A DNA stretch of 15,701 nt from Bacteroidota bacterium (GTDB lineage: Bacteria; Bacteroidota; Bacteroidia; Bacteroidales; Rikenellaceae), in the NCBI GenBank assembly GCA_023413645.1, contig JAEZPN010000119.1:1-15701 (forward strand), written 5' to 3'. The translations under genes were made by a program, and so were the position numbers. Each line of letters opens with the position of its first letter. The first letter of the stretch is position 1. The notes beneath the pieces are model-generated. The model was not told where the DNA came from, made no database searches, and saw only the letters and a list, made by a program, of their open reading frames with translations. Positions 7,627 through 15,365 of the stretch are shown here, piece after piece.

Positions 7627-7810
7627 TGTCATTCTGAACGGAGTGAAGAATCTCCTCAAAGCCGACTAACGACAACCCGTAAGGGAGATAAGGAGATTAA
7701 GGAGATTAAGGAAGTTAAGGACGGCCCTCCCTAATTTCCCTAAACTCCCTAAATTCCCTACACTCAGGATGACATTACGAGGAGATGCTTCGACTTCGCT
7801 CAGCATGACA
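7627..7810. repeat. Second composite TGTCATTCTGA-type repeat, with a 9-base repeat insert
   Basis: A forward 27-base unit lies at 7627-7653, a truncated inverted unit at 7761-7774 and a full inverted 28-base unit at 7783-7810. The right part (7763-7810, CTCAGGATGACA then GAGGAGATGCTTCGAC) is nearly the same as 2435-2487 apart from a few bases of spacing. Between the arms lie purine-rich 9-base repeats of the form TAAGGAGAT (about 7680-7720), then CGGCC and a pyrimidine-rich array of the form CTCCCTAAA (7727-7760), roughly complementary to the first in 9-base register. Confidence 0.75.
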
Positions 7811-7841
7811 TTGTTAGTGAACCTACCTACCCTCACCCCTA

Positions 7842-7907
7842 AATCACAAAGTCACAAAGTCACAAAGTCACAAGGGGTGGGGGTAGTGTGACAAGTGTGA
7901 CAAAGTG
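7842..7907 (-). repeat. GTGACTTT tandem array with conserved flank, right arm of the inverted pair
   Basis: The reverse complement of 6970-7051 with four rather than six 8-base units (GTGACTTT three times, then GTGATTTA). The G-rich flank GGGGTGGGGGTAGTGTGA and the following CAAGTGTGACAAAGTG match the left arm almost base for base. Together the arms enclose about 790 bases that hold the palindromic element and other repeats. Confidence 0.85.
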
Positions 7908-7924
7908 TGACTCCCTACCCCACG

Positions 7925-7947
7925 ACTAATTACTAATTGCTAATTAC
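7925..7947 (+). repeat. 23-bp TAATTA-rich repeat upstream of typA
   Basis: Matches the reverse complement of 2292-2314 at 22 of 23 positions. It lies 50 bases before the typA ATG and just upstream of the predicted typA -7 box, in the same gene-relative orientation as the copy ahead of tmk. Confidence 0.55.
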
Positions 7948-7968
7948 GAAATATTAAATTATTTTTAC

Positions 7969-7976
7969 TATCTTTG
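7969..7976 (+). promoter_or_regulatory. Probable -7 promoter box for typA-rpiB
   Basis: TATCTTTG fits the Bacteroidetes -7 consensus TAnnTTTG and lies 21 bases ahead of the typA ATG at 7998. No good TTTG is present about 20 bases upstream, where the sequence is AT-rich, so the -33 element is weak or absent. Confidence 0.5.
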
Positions 7977-7997
7977 CGCATCTAAATATTATATAGT

Positions 7998-9800
7998 ATG
8001 CGAAAACTACGCAACATTGCAATTATCGCCCACGTTGACCACGGCAAGACTACTCTCGTTGACAAGATGATTATGGCAGGTAACCTCCTGCGCGAGAATG
8101 AGCGCGACGGCGGCGACCTCATCATGGATAACAACGACATCGAGCGCGAGCGTGGCATCACCATCCTCTCGAAGAACGTGTCGGTGATATATCAGGACTA
8201 CAAAATCAACATTATAGACACCCCTGGCCACGCCGACTTCGGTGGCGAGGTGGAGCGCGTACTCAACATGTGCGACGGCGTTATCTTGCTCGTCGATGCC
8301 TTCGAGGGCACCATGCCCCAGACACGCTTCGTGCTGCAGAAGGCCTTGGCACTCGGCAAGAAGCCTATCGTGGTAATCAACAAGGTGGACAAGGAGAACT
8401 GCCGCCCCGACGTGGTTAACGAGCAGGTCTTCGACCTCATGTTCACGCTCGGCGCAACCGAAGAGCAGCTCGACTACAAGACCATCTACGGCTCGGCAAA
8501 GCAGGGTTGGATGTCACACGTAGTGACCGAGCGCACAGACTCTATCCGTCCATTGCTCGACACCATCATCGACGAAATCCCTGAGCCCGAGGTTGTTGAC
8601 GGCACCGTGCAGATGCTCGTCACATCGCTCGAGTACTCGCCCTACGTAGGTCGTATCGCCGTGGGTAAGGTAACACGCGGTTCGCTCACTGCGGGTCAGA
8701 ACGTGACACTCGCAAAGCGCGACGGCACCCTCGTCAAAACCAAGGTCAAGGACCTCATGGTATTCGAGGGCTTGGGCAAGGCAAAGGCCGAGAAGGTGGA
8801 GTGTGGCGAGATATGCGCACTTGTGGGCATCGAGGGTTTCGAGATTGGCGACACCATCTGCGACTTTACGACGCCAGAGCCATTGCCACCTATTGCGATT
8901 GATGAGCCTACGATGTCTATGTTGTTCACTATCAACAACTCACCCTTCTTCGGTAAGGATGGCAAGTTCGTCACTTCGCGCCACATCAAGGAGCGCCTCG
9001 ACCGCGAGTTGGAGAAGAACCTCGCCTTGCGCGTAGAGCCAGGTCAGAACGCCGACTCGTTCATGGTCTATGGCCGTGGCGTGTTGCACCTCTCAGTGCT
9101 TATCGAGACCATGCGCCGCGAGGGTTACGAGCTCCAGGTGGGCCAGCCTAAGGTTATCACCAAGGAGATTGACGGCGTAAAGTGCGAGCCAGTGGAGGAG
9201 ATGACCGTAGACTGCCCCGACGACTGCGCGGGTACCGTCATCGAGCTCACTACGCGCCGTAAGGGTCAGCTTGTGAACATGGAGTCGTCGAACGAGCGCA
9301 CACGCCTCGAGTTCATCATCCCATCGCGCGGCATCATCGGCTTGCGCTCAACGATGATTACGGCAACTGCGGGCGAGGCGATCATGACACACCGTCTCAA
9401 GGACTTCGAGCCTTGGATGGGCGAGATTGAGAGCCGCAATGTGGGTGCTATCATCGCCTCGGAGACAGGTACGGCCTACGCTTATTCGATTGACAAGCTC
9501 CAGGATAGAGGAAAATTCTTCATCTCACCCCAGGAGCAGGTATACTGCGGCCAGGTTATCGGTGAGCATACGCGCTACAACGACATCACCGTGAATGTGA
9601 CTAAGGCTAAGCAGCTCACTAACATGCGTGCTTCGGGTTCGGACGAGAAGACCTCGATTGCACCTCCCGTCATCTTCTCGTTGGAGGAGGCGTTGGAGTA
9701 CATCCGCGAGGATGAGTACGTAGAGGTAACGCCTAAGTCTATGCGTCTGCGCAAGATTTTGCTTTCGGAGGTTGACCGCAAGCGCGCCTCAAAGGAGTAA
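7998..9800 (+). CDS. typA: Ribosome-associated translational GTPase TypA/BipA
   Basis: 600 residues, normal for the family. TypA/BipA binds the ribosome in the manner of EF-G and helps with 50S assembly and growth under stress such as low temperature. GTPase motifs are clear: G1 AHVDHGKTT (11-19), switch I RERGITI (50-56), G3 DTPGHADFGGEV (74-85), G4 NKVD (128-131) and G5 GSAK (165-168). After the GTPase and beta-barrel domains come the EF-G-like domains, including LHLSVLIETMRREGYELQVG and PSRGIIGLRSTMITATAGEA. The BipA-specific C-terminal domain includes NVTKAKQLTNMRASGSDEK and ends in SMRLRKILLS. The ATG at 7998 is the only sensible start. rpiB follows after 30 bases on the same strand, so they probably share a transcript. 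Confidence 0.97.
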   Translation: MRKLRNIAIIAHVDHGKTTLVDKMIMAGNLLRENERDGGDLIMDNNDIERERGITILSKNVSVIYQDYKINIIDTPGHADFGGEVERVLNMCDGVILLVDAFEGTMPQTRFVLQKALALGKKPIVVINKVDKENCRPDVVNEQVFDLMFTLGATEEQLDYKTIYGSAKQGWMSHVVTERTDSIRPLLDTIIDEIPEPEVVDGTVQMLVTSLEYSPYVGRIAVGKVTRGSLTAGQNVTLAKRDGTLVKTKVKDLMVFEGLGKAKAEKVECGEICALVGIEGFEIGDTICDFTTPEPLPPIAIDEPTMSMLFTINNSPFFGKDGKFVTSRHIKERLDRELEKNLALRVEPGQNADSFMVYGRGVLHLSVLIETMRREGYELQVGQPKVITKEIDGVKCEPVEEMTVDCPDDCAGTVIELTTRRKGQLVNMESSNERTRLEFIIPSRGIIGLRSTMITATAGEAIMTHRLKDFEPWMGEIESRNVGAIIASETGTAYAYSIDKLQDRGKFFISPQEQVYCGQVIGEHTRYNDITVNVTKAKQLTNMRASGSDEKTSIAPPVIFSLEEALEYIREDEYVEVTPKSMRLRKILLSEVDRKRASKE

Positions 9801-9830
9801 CACTAACAAAACCCAAAAACAATAACGACC

Positions 9831-10271
9831 ATGGAAAAGAAAATTGGTATTGCGTGCGACCACGCAGCGTATGACCTCAAGGAGTTCCTCGTAGGCTACC
9901 TCTCATCTAAGGGCTTCGAGGTTAAGGACTTCGGCTGCCACTCTGAGGAGTCTGTTGACTACCCCGATTTCGCACACCCCCTTGCTGACGCTATCGAGGC
10001 AGGCGAGTTGGAGCGTGGTATCGGTCTCTGCGGCTCTGGCGAGGGTATCTCTATGACGCTCAACAAGCACCAGGGCATCCGCGCAGCACTCTGCTGGATT
10101 CCCGAGATTGCAAAGCTCTCACGCCAGCACAACAACTCAAACGTTCTCTGCATGCCCGCACGTTTCATCTCTAACGACGAGGCTTTGGAGATGCTCAACA
10201 TCTGGCTCGAGACTGAGTACGAGGGTGGCCGCCACCAGCGTCGCCTCGACAAGATGCCTTTGCAGAAGTAG
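9831..10271 (+). CDS. rpiB: Ribose-5-phosphate isomerase B
   Basis: 146 residues, full length. Interconverts ribulose 5-phosphate and ribose 5-phosphate in the pentose phosphate pathway. Motifs match RpiB: GIACDHAAYDLK with the phosphate-site Asp10-His11, LCGSGEGISMTLNKHQGIRA with catalytic Cys67, SRQHNNSNVL with the ring-opening His100, and the C-terminal EYEGGRHQRRLDKM. The Glu in CGSGEG replaces the Ile of E. coli CGTGIG, a normal alternative in this family. Related LacA/LacB isomerases are possible, but no lac-tagatose genes are near. It lies 30 bases after typA and ends before a hairpin terminator. Confidence 0.95.
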   Translation: MEKKIGIACDHAAYDLKEFLVGYLSSKGFEVKDFGCHSEESVDYPDFAHPLADAIEAGELERGIGLCGSGEGISMTLNKHQGIRAALCWIPEIAKLSRQHNNSNVLCMPARFISNDEALEMLNIWLETEYEGGRHQRRLDKMPLQK

Positions 10272-10293
10272 GCGCATACCGCAACACAAAAAG

Positions 10294-10330
10294 AGTAGGG
10301 CTACCCTCACAGGGCAGCCCTATTACTTTA
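10294..10330. terminator. Hairpin terminator between convergent rpiB and lipoprotein genes
   Basis: TAGGGCT (10296-10302) pairs with AGCCCTA (10316-10322), and CCCT (10304-10307) pairs with AGGG (10311-10314) inside it. This makes an almost continuous 11-pair stem with a short loop. A-rich sequence lies to the left (CACAAAAAGAG) and T-rich to the right (TTACTTTATA), so it can serve both strands. Its position 24 bases after rpiB and between convergent genes supports this. Confidence 0.75.
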
Positions 10331-10344
10331 TATATAGGTATAGT

Positions 10345-10803
10345 TTAGAACCAGCGCTCCTCCTCGGCACGTGTCTCAGTGCCAAGAGGTTCGATGGCCT
10401 CATCCTTCACCTCCGCAGGGATGGTAACCTTAGTGTAGGTGATAGCCTCTGCCGAGTCGTTGTTCGCCGTAAGCGTCATTGTCTCGCCCTCGAATGTGAG
10501 GGTGTAGGTACTACCCCACTCTGTGCCGTCGGCATATACGCCACTAAGCACGCTCTTATTCACGCTCCAAGTGCCGGCATAGTGACGATAGCGACCCTCG
10601 CCCACACGCTGGTACTCGTCAAACGTACCCGCAGCGTCAAACGCCACATATACATCGACATCCATACCCTCGGGAGCGCAGTGCCACTCGCCCACAACCT
10701 TAGCGGCGTTATCCACCTTTGGAGTATCCTTCTCCTTGCCGCAGCCGACAAAGGCAAGTGCCGCGATGAGCAGTGTTGCCAATAAATAAATTTGTGCCTT
10801 CAT
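10345..10803 (-). CDS. Small exported lipoprotein with lipocalin-like beta domain
   Basis: 152 residues from the ATG at 10803. The start MKAQIYLLATLLIAALAFVG leads to a lipobox with Cys21. The rest is a beta-rich domain: VVGEWHCAPE, VDVYVAFDAAGTFDEYQ, HYAGTWSVNKSVLSGVYADG, STYTLTFEGETMTLT. That pattern (G.W, F...GTF, G.W.V, L.G.Y.DG) resembles the lipocalin-like lipoproteins common in Bacteroidales. The start codon overlaps the subtilase stop (TAATG), with GGAGG nine bases upstream. A second ATG at 10812 would add MVL, but it directly abuts the GGAGG, so it is less likely. The final residues EERWF recall the GGWF end of the subtilase. Function is unknown; co-expression with the protease suggests a partner, inhibitor or ligand-binding role, which is inference. 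Confidence 0.82.
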   Translation of the reverse strand: MKAQIYLLATLLIAALAFVGCGKEKDTPKVDNAAKVVGEWHCAPEGMDVDVYVAFDAAGTFDEYQRVGEGRYRHYAGTWSVNKSVLSGVYADGTEWGSTYTLTFEGETMTLTANNDSAEAITYTKVTIPAEVKDEAIEPLGTETRAEEERWF

Positions 10804-12815
10804 TAGAACCATCCTCCATTAGTTGAACTTACACCGCGCGAAAGGATTGATATTTCGCGTGAAATCTCCGTACCACCGATGTTGTTGCCGCCACCAAGCT
10901 GACCGCCACCTGCGATAGCCTTAACGGTAATCTTCGCCGAGCCGCACTTGTCGCACTTGATAACGAGCAAGCCCTTATCCATCTTGGGGTCTCCCTTGAT
11001 GCCGAGTGCCTGGCGTGCCTCGTCGCTCACCTCTACACCACGATAAGTAAAGTCCGTAGCCGAGCCGCCGAAGTACTCCTTAAGGTCTACGCTACAACGC
11101 TCACCCGCGGTCACCTGCACCGAGGGTGTGCCCTCGATAAGCATAAAGAGGCGCCATGCGTCGAGCGCACCAGTACCCATACGCTTGTGGTAGTTCTTAA
11201 GCACCACGGCATCAGCCACGCCATTGTAGGGCTTTGTGCCCTCAAGCATCAACGAGTTGATGTCGTTAACGGCAGTAAGGAGCATAGTGCGGTAGTCGTC
11301 GCCCTCGAACTTCTTGCCGAGCTTTGCCGCGTACGAAATACCCAATGCCGCTACGCCCGAAACGTGGGGACACGCCATAGATGTACCCTCCATCCACACG
11401 TAGTCATCACCCGCCACGTCACGGATGCAAGTCGAGAGAATCTGGCTTGCGTTAGACGAGTTCTGCGCACCAATCGAGTAGTCGCCACCAGGTGCCGCGA
11501 TGTTGCAGCCACGACCATAGTTCGTATAACCCGTAGGCAAGTAATCGGGGCCGTATGCAGTCACCGACACGCAGATAGGCAGAGCACCAGGATAACCCGC
11601 ATTAGAGGTTGTCTCGTTGCCCGACGCGAAGATTGCGAGGTTCTGACCAATAGCCGAGTGGTTGCAGTTCTCGGGGTTTACGAAGTACTTAATAGCGTTG
11701 TACTCAAGCGATGTAGCGTTGATGTATGCGTTGTCGTTAGCGAACGTATTGGGGTCGTAGGCATATGAGCACTGCGCGATACATGCGCCATTGTCGGCAG
11801 CATAGATAAAGGCATTACTCATGTCGCGGTCGCTTGCTGGGTATGTACCATCGAATACCTGACAGCTCATAAGACGTACTCCGTCGCCATTTCCCGAGCC
11901 ACCAGCGATAGAGCTTACACCCACGCCGTTGTTGTTCACCGCAGCGATAACACCCGCCACGTGTGTACCGTGACCCGACTCACCCTCTGTCGTCCAGTTA
12001 ATCTTACCATTAGAGTAACCCTCAGAGTTGAAGTTGTAACCGTAGATGTCATCGACATACTTGTTGCCATCGTCATCCACACCCTCTACGCCATTAAGTT
12101 CAGCCTCGTTCACCCACATAGATGCTGCGAGGTCGGGGTGAGTGTACTGCACGGGACCGTCAAGCACCGCCACGATAACATCGGGCGAACCAGCGCACAA
12201 CTCCCAAGCATCGAGAACACCTACATCGGCGCCCTTGCGCGCTGTCTTTGCGATAGCCTCATCGCCCGAGTTGTGGAGGTTCCACTGATACTTAGCATAA
12301 GGGTCGTTGAACGACGACATGGGCACCAAGGCGCGTGTATCGGCCATATCGCCCATAGGTCGAGCCTTATAGTCCGAAGCCAACGCAACCACAGTGTTGA
12401 ACTCGATAGCCGAGATGTGCTTGCTGGGTGCCACCTCCTTAGCGAACTTACGCACGGGAATGTTCTTGTCGAACGACACGGCATACCAGCGGTGCAAGCC
12501 GAGCTCGCGTGCGAGGCGCTCATTCTTAGGCGCAACCAACGCTGGCTCGAAGCTCACGACATCACTACCAACGAATATCTCGCTCTTCACAGCCTCGATG
12601 TCACCCTTCTCGATGCGTGCGATAGTCTCCTCCTCGAGGAACAAAAGCAGAGAACCCTCCTCGCACTTATCAATGGTGTTACCCACGAGTTTGTGCTCAA
12701 GGATTGCCTCTGCCTCCATTGTCTTCTCTCCCTCGACCACTCCTGCATCCTTTATGCAGGAGATGGTCATAAGAGAGATAATAGCAACGCCTATCGCTAT
12801 TACAGACTTTCTCAT
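10803..12815 (-). CDS. Lipoprotein subtilisin-like serine protease (S8 family)
   Basis: 670 residues. The signal peptide ends in a lipobox (LMTISC) with Cys20, so the enzyme should be anchored in a membrane, probably the outer one. Residues about 50-150 look like a propeptide. The catalytic domain (about 175-560) has Asp219 (VIVAVLDGPVQYTHPDL), His282 (GHGTHVAG), the oxyanion Asn400 (FASGN) and Ser479 (GTSMACPHVSG), a complete set. The Asp motif is odd: D-G-P instead of the usual D-[ST]-G. A beta-rich C-terminal domain (about 565-670) contains a Cys-x-x-Cys (CDKC, 621-624) and a glycine-rich stretch, and ends STNGGWF. An acidic, Asp/Asn-rich segment GVEGVDDDGNKYVDD (242-256) may bind calcium. 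The ATG at 12815 lies one base after the preceding stop, showing tight coupling. The substrate is unknown. Confidence 0.93.
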   Translation of the reverse strand: MRKSVIAIGVAIISLMTISCIKDAGVVEGEKTMEAEAILEHKLVGNTIDKCEEGSLLLFLEEETIARIEKGDIEAVKSEIFVGSDVVSFEPALVAPKNERLARELGLHRWYAVSFDKNIPVRKFAKEVAPSKHISAIEFNTVVALASDYKARPMGDMADTRALVPMSSFNDPYAKYQWNLHNSGDEAIAKTARKGADVGVLDAWELCAGSPDVIVAVLDGPVQYTHPDLAASMWVNEAELNGVEGVDDDGNKYVDDIYGYNFNSEGYSNGKINWTTEGESGHGTHVAGVIAAVNNNGVGVSSIAGGSGNGDGVRLMSCQVFDGTYPASDRDMSNAFIYAADNGACIAQCSYAYDPNTFANDNAYINATSLEYNAIKYFVNPENCNHSAIGQNLAIFASGNETTSNAGYPGALPICVSVTAYGPDYLPTGYTNYGRGCNIAAPGGDYSIGAQNSSNASQILSTCIRDVAGDDYVWMEGTSMACPHVSGVAALGISYAAKLGKKFEGDDYRTMLLTAVNDINSLMLEGTKPYNGVADAVVLKNYHKRMGTGALDAWRLFMLIEGTPSVQVTAGERCSVDLKEYFGGSATDFTYRGVEVSDEARQALGIKGDPKMDKGLLVIKCDKCGSAKITVKAIAGGGQLGGGNNIGGTEISREISILSRGVSSTNGGWF

Positions 12816-12816
12816 A

Positions 12817-14712
12817 CTACTTTACGAATTTACGCTCAGCCTTAAATGCAGTAGCCTCCGCGGGGTTGAATGGGAACTCCGATACATCTGTACAATTCTC
12901 GGGATCGAGGTACAACGATACGCGAGTTACTGCGCTGTTGTTGTCGTCAGAGTCCTTCGAGAAGTAGATGAGTGTCAAAGGCTCGTAGAAGTAGCAGTAA
13001 GCGTATGTGATAGGCTCATTCTTCTTACCATACTGCACGAGGTCGAGGATGATCTCATCGTCGGTAGGATATGTGATGTCGGTAACATCGCCGAGATATA
13101 CATCGTAGTAGTAGTCCACAACGTCGCCATGAATTTCTACCTCGAGAGGCAAGACAGCCCAGCCGTCAGCATCGCCAAACTCATTGGGGAAGAGATCCAT
13201 AATGTCGAAGCCATCGTAGTACTTATCAGCGTTGATTGTGATGTACGACTCAGACACCTTCTGTGCGGGAGTTGTGAATACCTCCGAGAAGTATACCTCA
13301 GTGTTAACCTCACCAGTCTTCTCGTTGATGCCGAAGACATAGATGCGGTAGTCGGTCTCTGCGTACAAGCCTGTGCACTCGAAGTTCTGTGAGCCCTTGC
13401 TACCAACGACCTTCATACAGTCAGCGATGTGACCGTAGTAACCATTGTCTACATACCACTGTGCCGCTTCAATAACTGCATCAACAACCTCCTCTGCCGT
13501 AGCATCAGCATCGCATACATCAATATAGTATAGCGATGTCTCGGGGACTACCTCGAGCGATGCCTTAACGCGGTAGTGAGTAATCTTGTCGATTGTGAGG
13601 TTGAACTCTGTCTTGGCATTGGGATCGTAGGGAAGAGTGTGAATCTTCTCGCGCTTGATGTCAGTAGTGAGCATACCATACTCATAACCGAAGGCGAGAA
13701 TGTAGTAGTCAGCATCCTCCTGGTCGAGAAGTATAGTGCCAGTATAGTCACCAAAGTGTAGGTAGCTTACAAGGACGCCTGAGTCGAGCTTGTTGTAGAA
13801 GTCAAGAATCTCCTCATCTGTAGCGTTCTCAACATCTGCTGCGGGAAGCACCAATGCAGCATACTGATCCATGTTTGTAGTAGATACAGTGTATGTCACA
13901 CGGTCGCTGTTAACCTTCACATCCGAGATATTCAACACGTTGTCCGAAGGCTCTACAGGGCCAGTAGTGAATGTTGTGTAGACAAGGTCCGAGATAATCT
14001 CACCCTTGTCTGTCACAGCACAACCATAGGCATAGAACTCAGTGTTACCATTAAGCTCGAACTCCTGTGTTGCAGGACCATAGAGTGTAATCTCTGCCAC
14101 GGCCTGCTCAGCTGTGTAACCAGCATACGCGCCGTAGTAGATAGCGTTAGAAATATCGACCTCGATAAGGCGCTCAAGATACATCTCCTCAGTCACACCA
14201 GGCGACTGAGACAATGCACTCTCCATGTTCTCCACAGAGAAGTACCACGCGAAGTAGCGGATATTCTCGGGAGTAGGCGTTGTGTGCATCTTAACGTATG
14301 GGCCGTTAATCTCGAACTGGAAGTCGATAGTAACCTCCACGTCGATAGCATCACCGCTCTGAGTGATTACGATGTCGTCCTTGAGCTTGCCGTACGTAAG
14401 CGTAATCTTCGAGAGACGCTGTGAGCCAGTGGTATTGGGGTTAACCACAAAGCTAACCTCACCCTCATCCGAAAGGTCAAACGAGTGAATCCACTCATCC
14501 TGTGCCACAGCCTTAAGCTCGCTACCATCAGGGTTCTCGAGGGTATAGGTAAAATAGTAATCGCCACCCGCAGCCTTAACCTGAACATAGTTATCATCGA
14601 TAGACAACTTTGCGGGAACTGATGGAGTGGGATCAACTGGCTCATTAGTGTCGCAGGCAACAAACATCGCCGCAGCAACCAATGATGCGAGTATGAATTT
14701 AAGATTCTTCAT
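12817..14712 (-). CDS. Large exported lipoprotein with BACON-like domain and tandem beta repeats
   Basis: 631 residues. MKNLKFILASLVAAAMFVAC gives a lipobox with Cys20, then an acidic/proline linker. Residues about 36-120 look like a BACON domain: VQVKAAGGDYYFTYTL, DEWIHSFDL, VVNPNTTGSQRLSKITLTYG, DIVITQSGD. After that, stretches at about 122-251, 260-362, 367-484 and 485-631 look like diverged tandem units. The first three end in a similar pattern of Y-rich strand, acidic turn and T-F/H-T-P (YTTFTTGP, REKIHTLPY, EVFTTPA), suggesting fibronectin-III-like folds. No catalytic motif is seen. BACON domains are often linked to glycan or protein binding at the Bacteroidetes surface, but binding here is inferred. 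It lies 12 bases after the FISUMP-like gene and one base before the protease. Confidence 0.8.
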   Translation of the reverse strand: MKNLKFILASLVAAAMFVACDTNEPVDPTPSVPAKLSIDDNYVQVKAAGGDYYFTYTLENPDGSELKAVAQDEWIHSFDLSDEGEVSFVVNPNTTGSQRLSKITLTYGKLKDDIVITQSGDAIDVEVTIDFQFEINGPYVKMHTTPTPENIRYFAWYFSVENMESALSQSPGVTEEMYLERLIEVDISNAIYYGAYAGYTAEQAVAEITLYGPATQEFELNGNTEFYAYGCAVTDKGEIISDLVYTTFTTGPVEPSDNVLNISDVKVNSDRVTYTVSTTNMDQYAALVLPAADVENATDEEILDFYNKLDSGVLVSYLHFGDYTGTILLDQEDADYYILAFGYEYGMLTTDIKREKIHTLPYDPNAKTEFNLTIDKITHYRVKASLEVVPETSLYYIDVCDADATAEEVVDAVIEAAQWYVDNGYYGHIADCMKVVGSKGSQNFECTGLYAETDYRIYVFGINEKTGEVNTEVYFSEVFTTPAQKVSESYITINADKYYDGFDIMDLFPNEFGDADGWAVLPLEVEIHGDVVDYYYDVYLGDVTDITYPTDDEIILDLVQYGKKNEPITYAYCYFYEPLTLIYFSKDSDDNNSAVTRVSLYLDPENCTDVSEFPFNPAEATAFKAERKFVK

Positions 14713-14724
14713 CGTTGTTGTTGT

Positions 14725-15357
14725 TTAGAATTTACGCATTGCGCGAACACGGTTGTACGCCTTCTTGTCGTGGCCATAGTCCGCGAAGTCGCCTGTTTGG
14801 AAACTGATTGCATAGGCACCCTGAACACCAAACTCCTCAGATGACCAGTACGCATCGTTCATACCCATAGCAATAGGCTCATAACCCATCTCTACGAGTG
14901 TAGTGTTGATAGCCTCCACATTCTGAGCTGCACGTGCAAGCTCAGAGGGTGCGGGGAGATACCATGATGAAAGACCGAGTGCGTTCTTTTCGTTGCACCA
15001 TACAACTGCGGGGTAAAGCTCCTCCCAGTTCTCCTGCGACTTAATGTATGCAGTATTGCGTGCGCCATCCTCGCGTGAGAACTCACCGCCCTGCACGATC
15101 AACATAATATACTCTGTTGCCCACTGTGTGTAGCCCTCATCCATAGAGATAAGAAGACCGTGCTCACCACTCTCATCGACATAAGCAATGACACCCTCAG
15201 CCAAACCTGATTTGTAGTACTCGCCAGCCTTGTACTTTGCCTCTACTACTGGCTCTTCGGGCTCGTTACCGTGCGCAGGGCCCTCTGGTGTGGGCTCTGC
15301 GCATGAGCAAACGAACATTGCCATAGCCAAGAGAATATACAAAAACTCTCTTTTCAT
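14725..15357 (-). CDS. Exported lipoprotein with FISUMP/DUF1566-like (C-type-lectin-like) domain
   Basis: 210 residues. The signal MKREFLYILLAMAMFVCSC has a lipobox at Cys19, then a proline/glutamate linker to about 40. The domain begins YKAGEYYKSGLAEGVIAYVD, a pattern I know from Bacteroidetes surface proteins annotated as FISUMP or DUF1566. Hallmarks follow: HGLLISMDE, a W-x-LP-type core SSWYLPAPSELARA, YWSSEE, AYAISFQTGDF and the terminal NRVRAMRKF. This fold is related to C-type-lectin/formylglycine-like domains and is usually thought to bind rather than catalyse. It begins 8 bases after the preceding stop and is followed by the BACON gene after 12 bases, so it belongs to the same operon. 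Its ligand is unknown. Confidence 0.82.
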   Translation of the reverse strand: MKREFLYILLAMAMFVCSCAEPTPEGPAHGNEPEEPVVEAKYKAGEYYKSGLAEGVIAYVDESGEHGLLISMDEGYTQWATEYIMLIVQGGEFSREDGARNTAYIKSQENWEELYPAVVWCNEKNALGLSSWYLPAPSELARAAQNVEAINTTLVEMGYEPIAMGMNDAYWSSEEFGVQGAYAISFQTGDFADYGHDKKAYNRVRAMRKF

Positions 15358-15365
15358 AGTCTAAA

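Noticed and set aside
6827..7997. tRNA, small protein gene or known riboswitch in the suf-typA gap
   Set aside because: I found no cloverleaf, no coding frame with plausible composition and no motif of a riboswitch I know; the palindromic units do not match any class I can name.
6898..10343. Exact 13-base repeat TATATAGGTATAG at 6898-6910 and 10331-10343
   Set aside because: Short and AT-rich, with no shared flanking sequence or common gene context, so I treat it as probable coincidence or a minor extragenic fragment.
10804..10812. Upstream ATG for the small lipoprotein (adds MVL)
   Set aside because: It directly abuts the GGAGG, leaving no spacing, while the ATG at 10803 has nine bases of spacing and the TAATG stop-start overlap.
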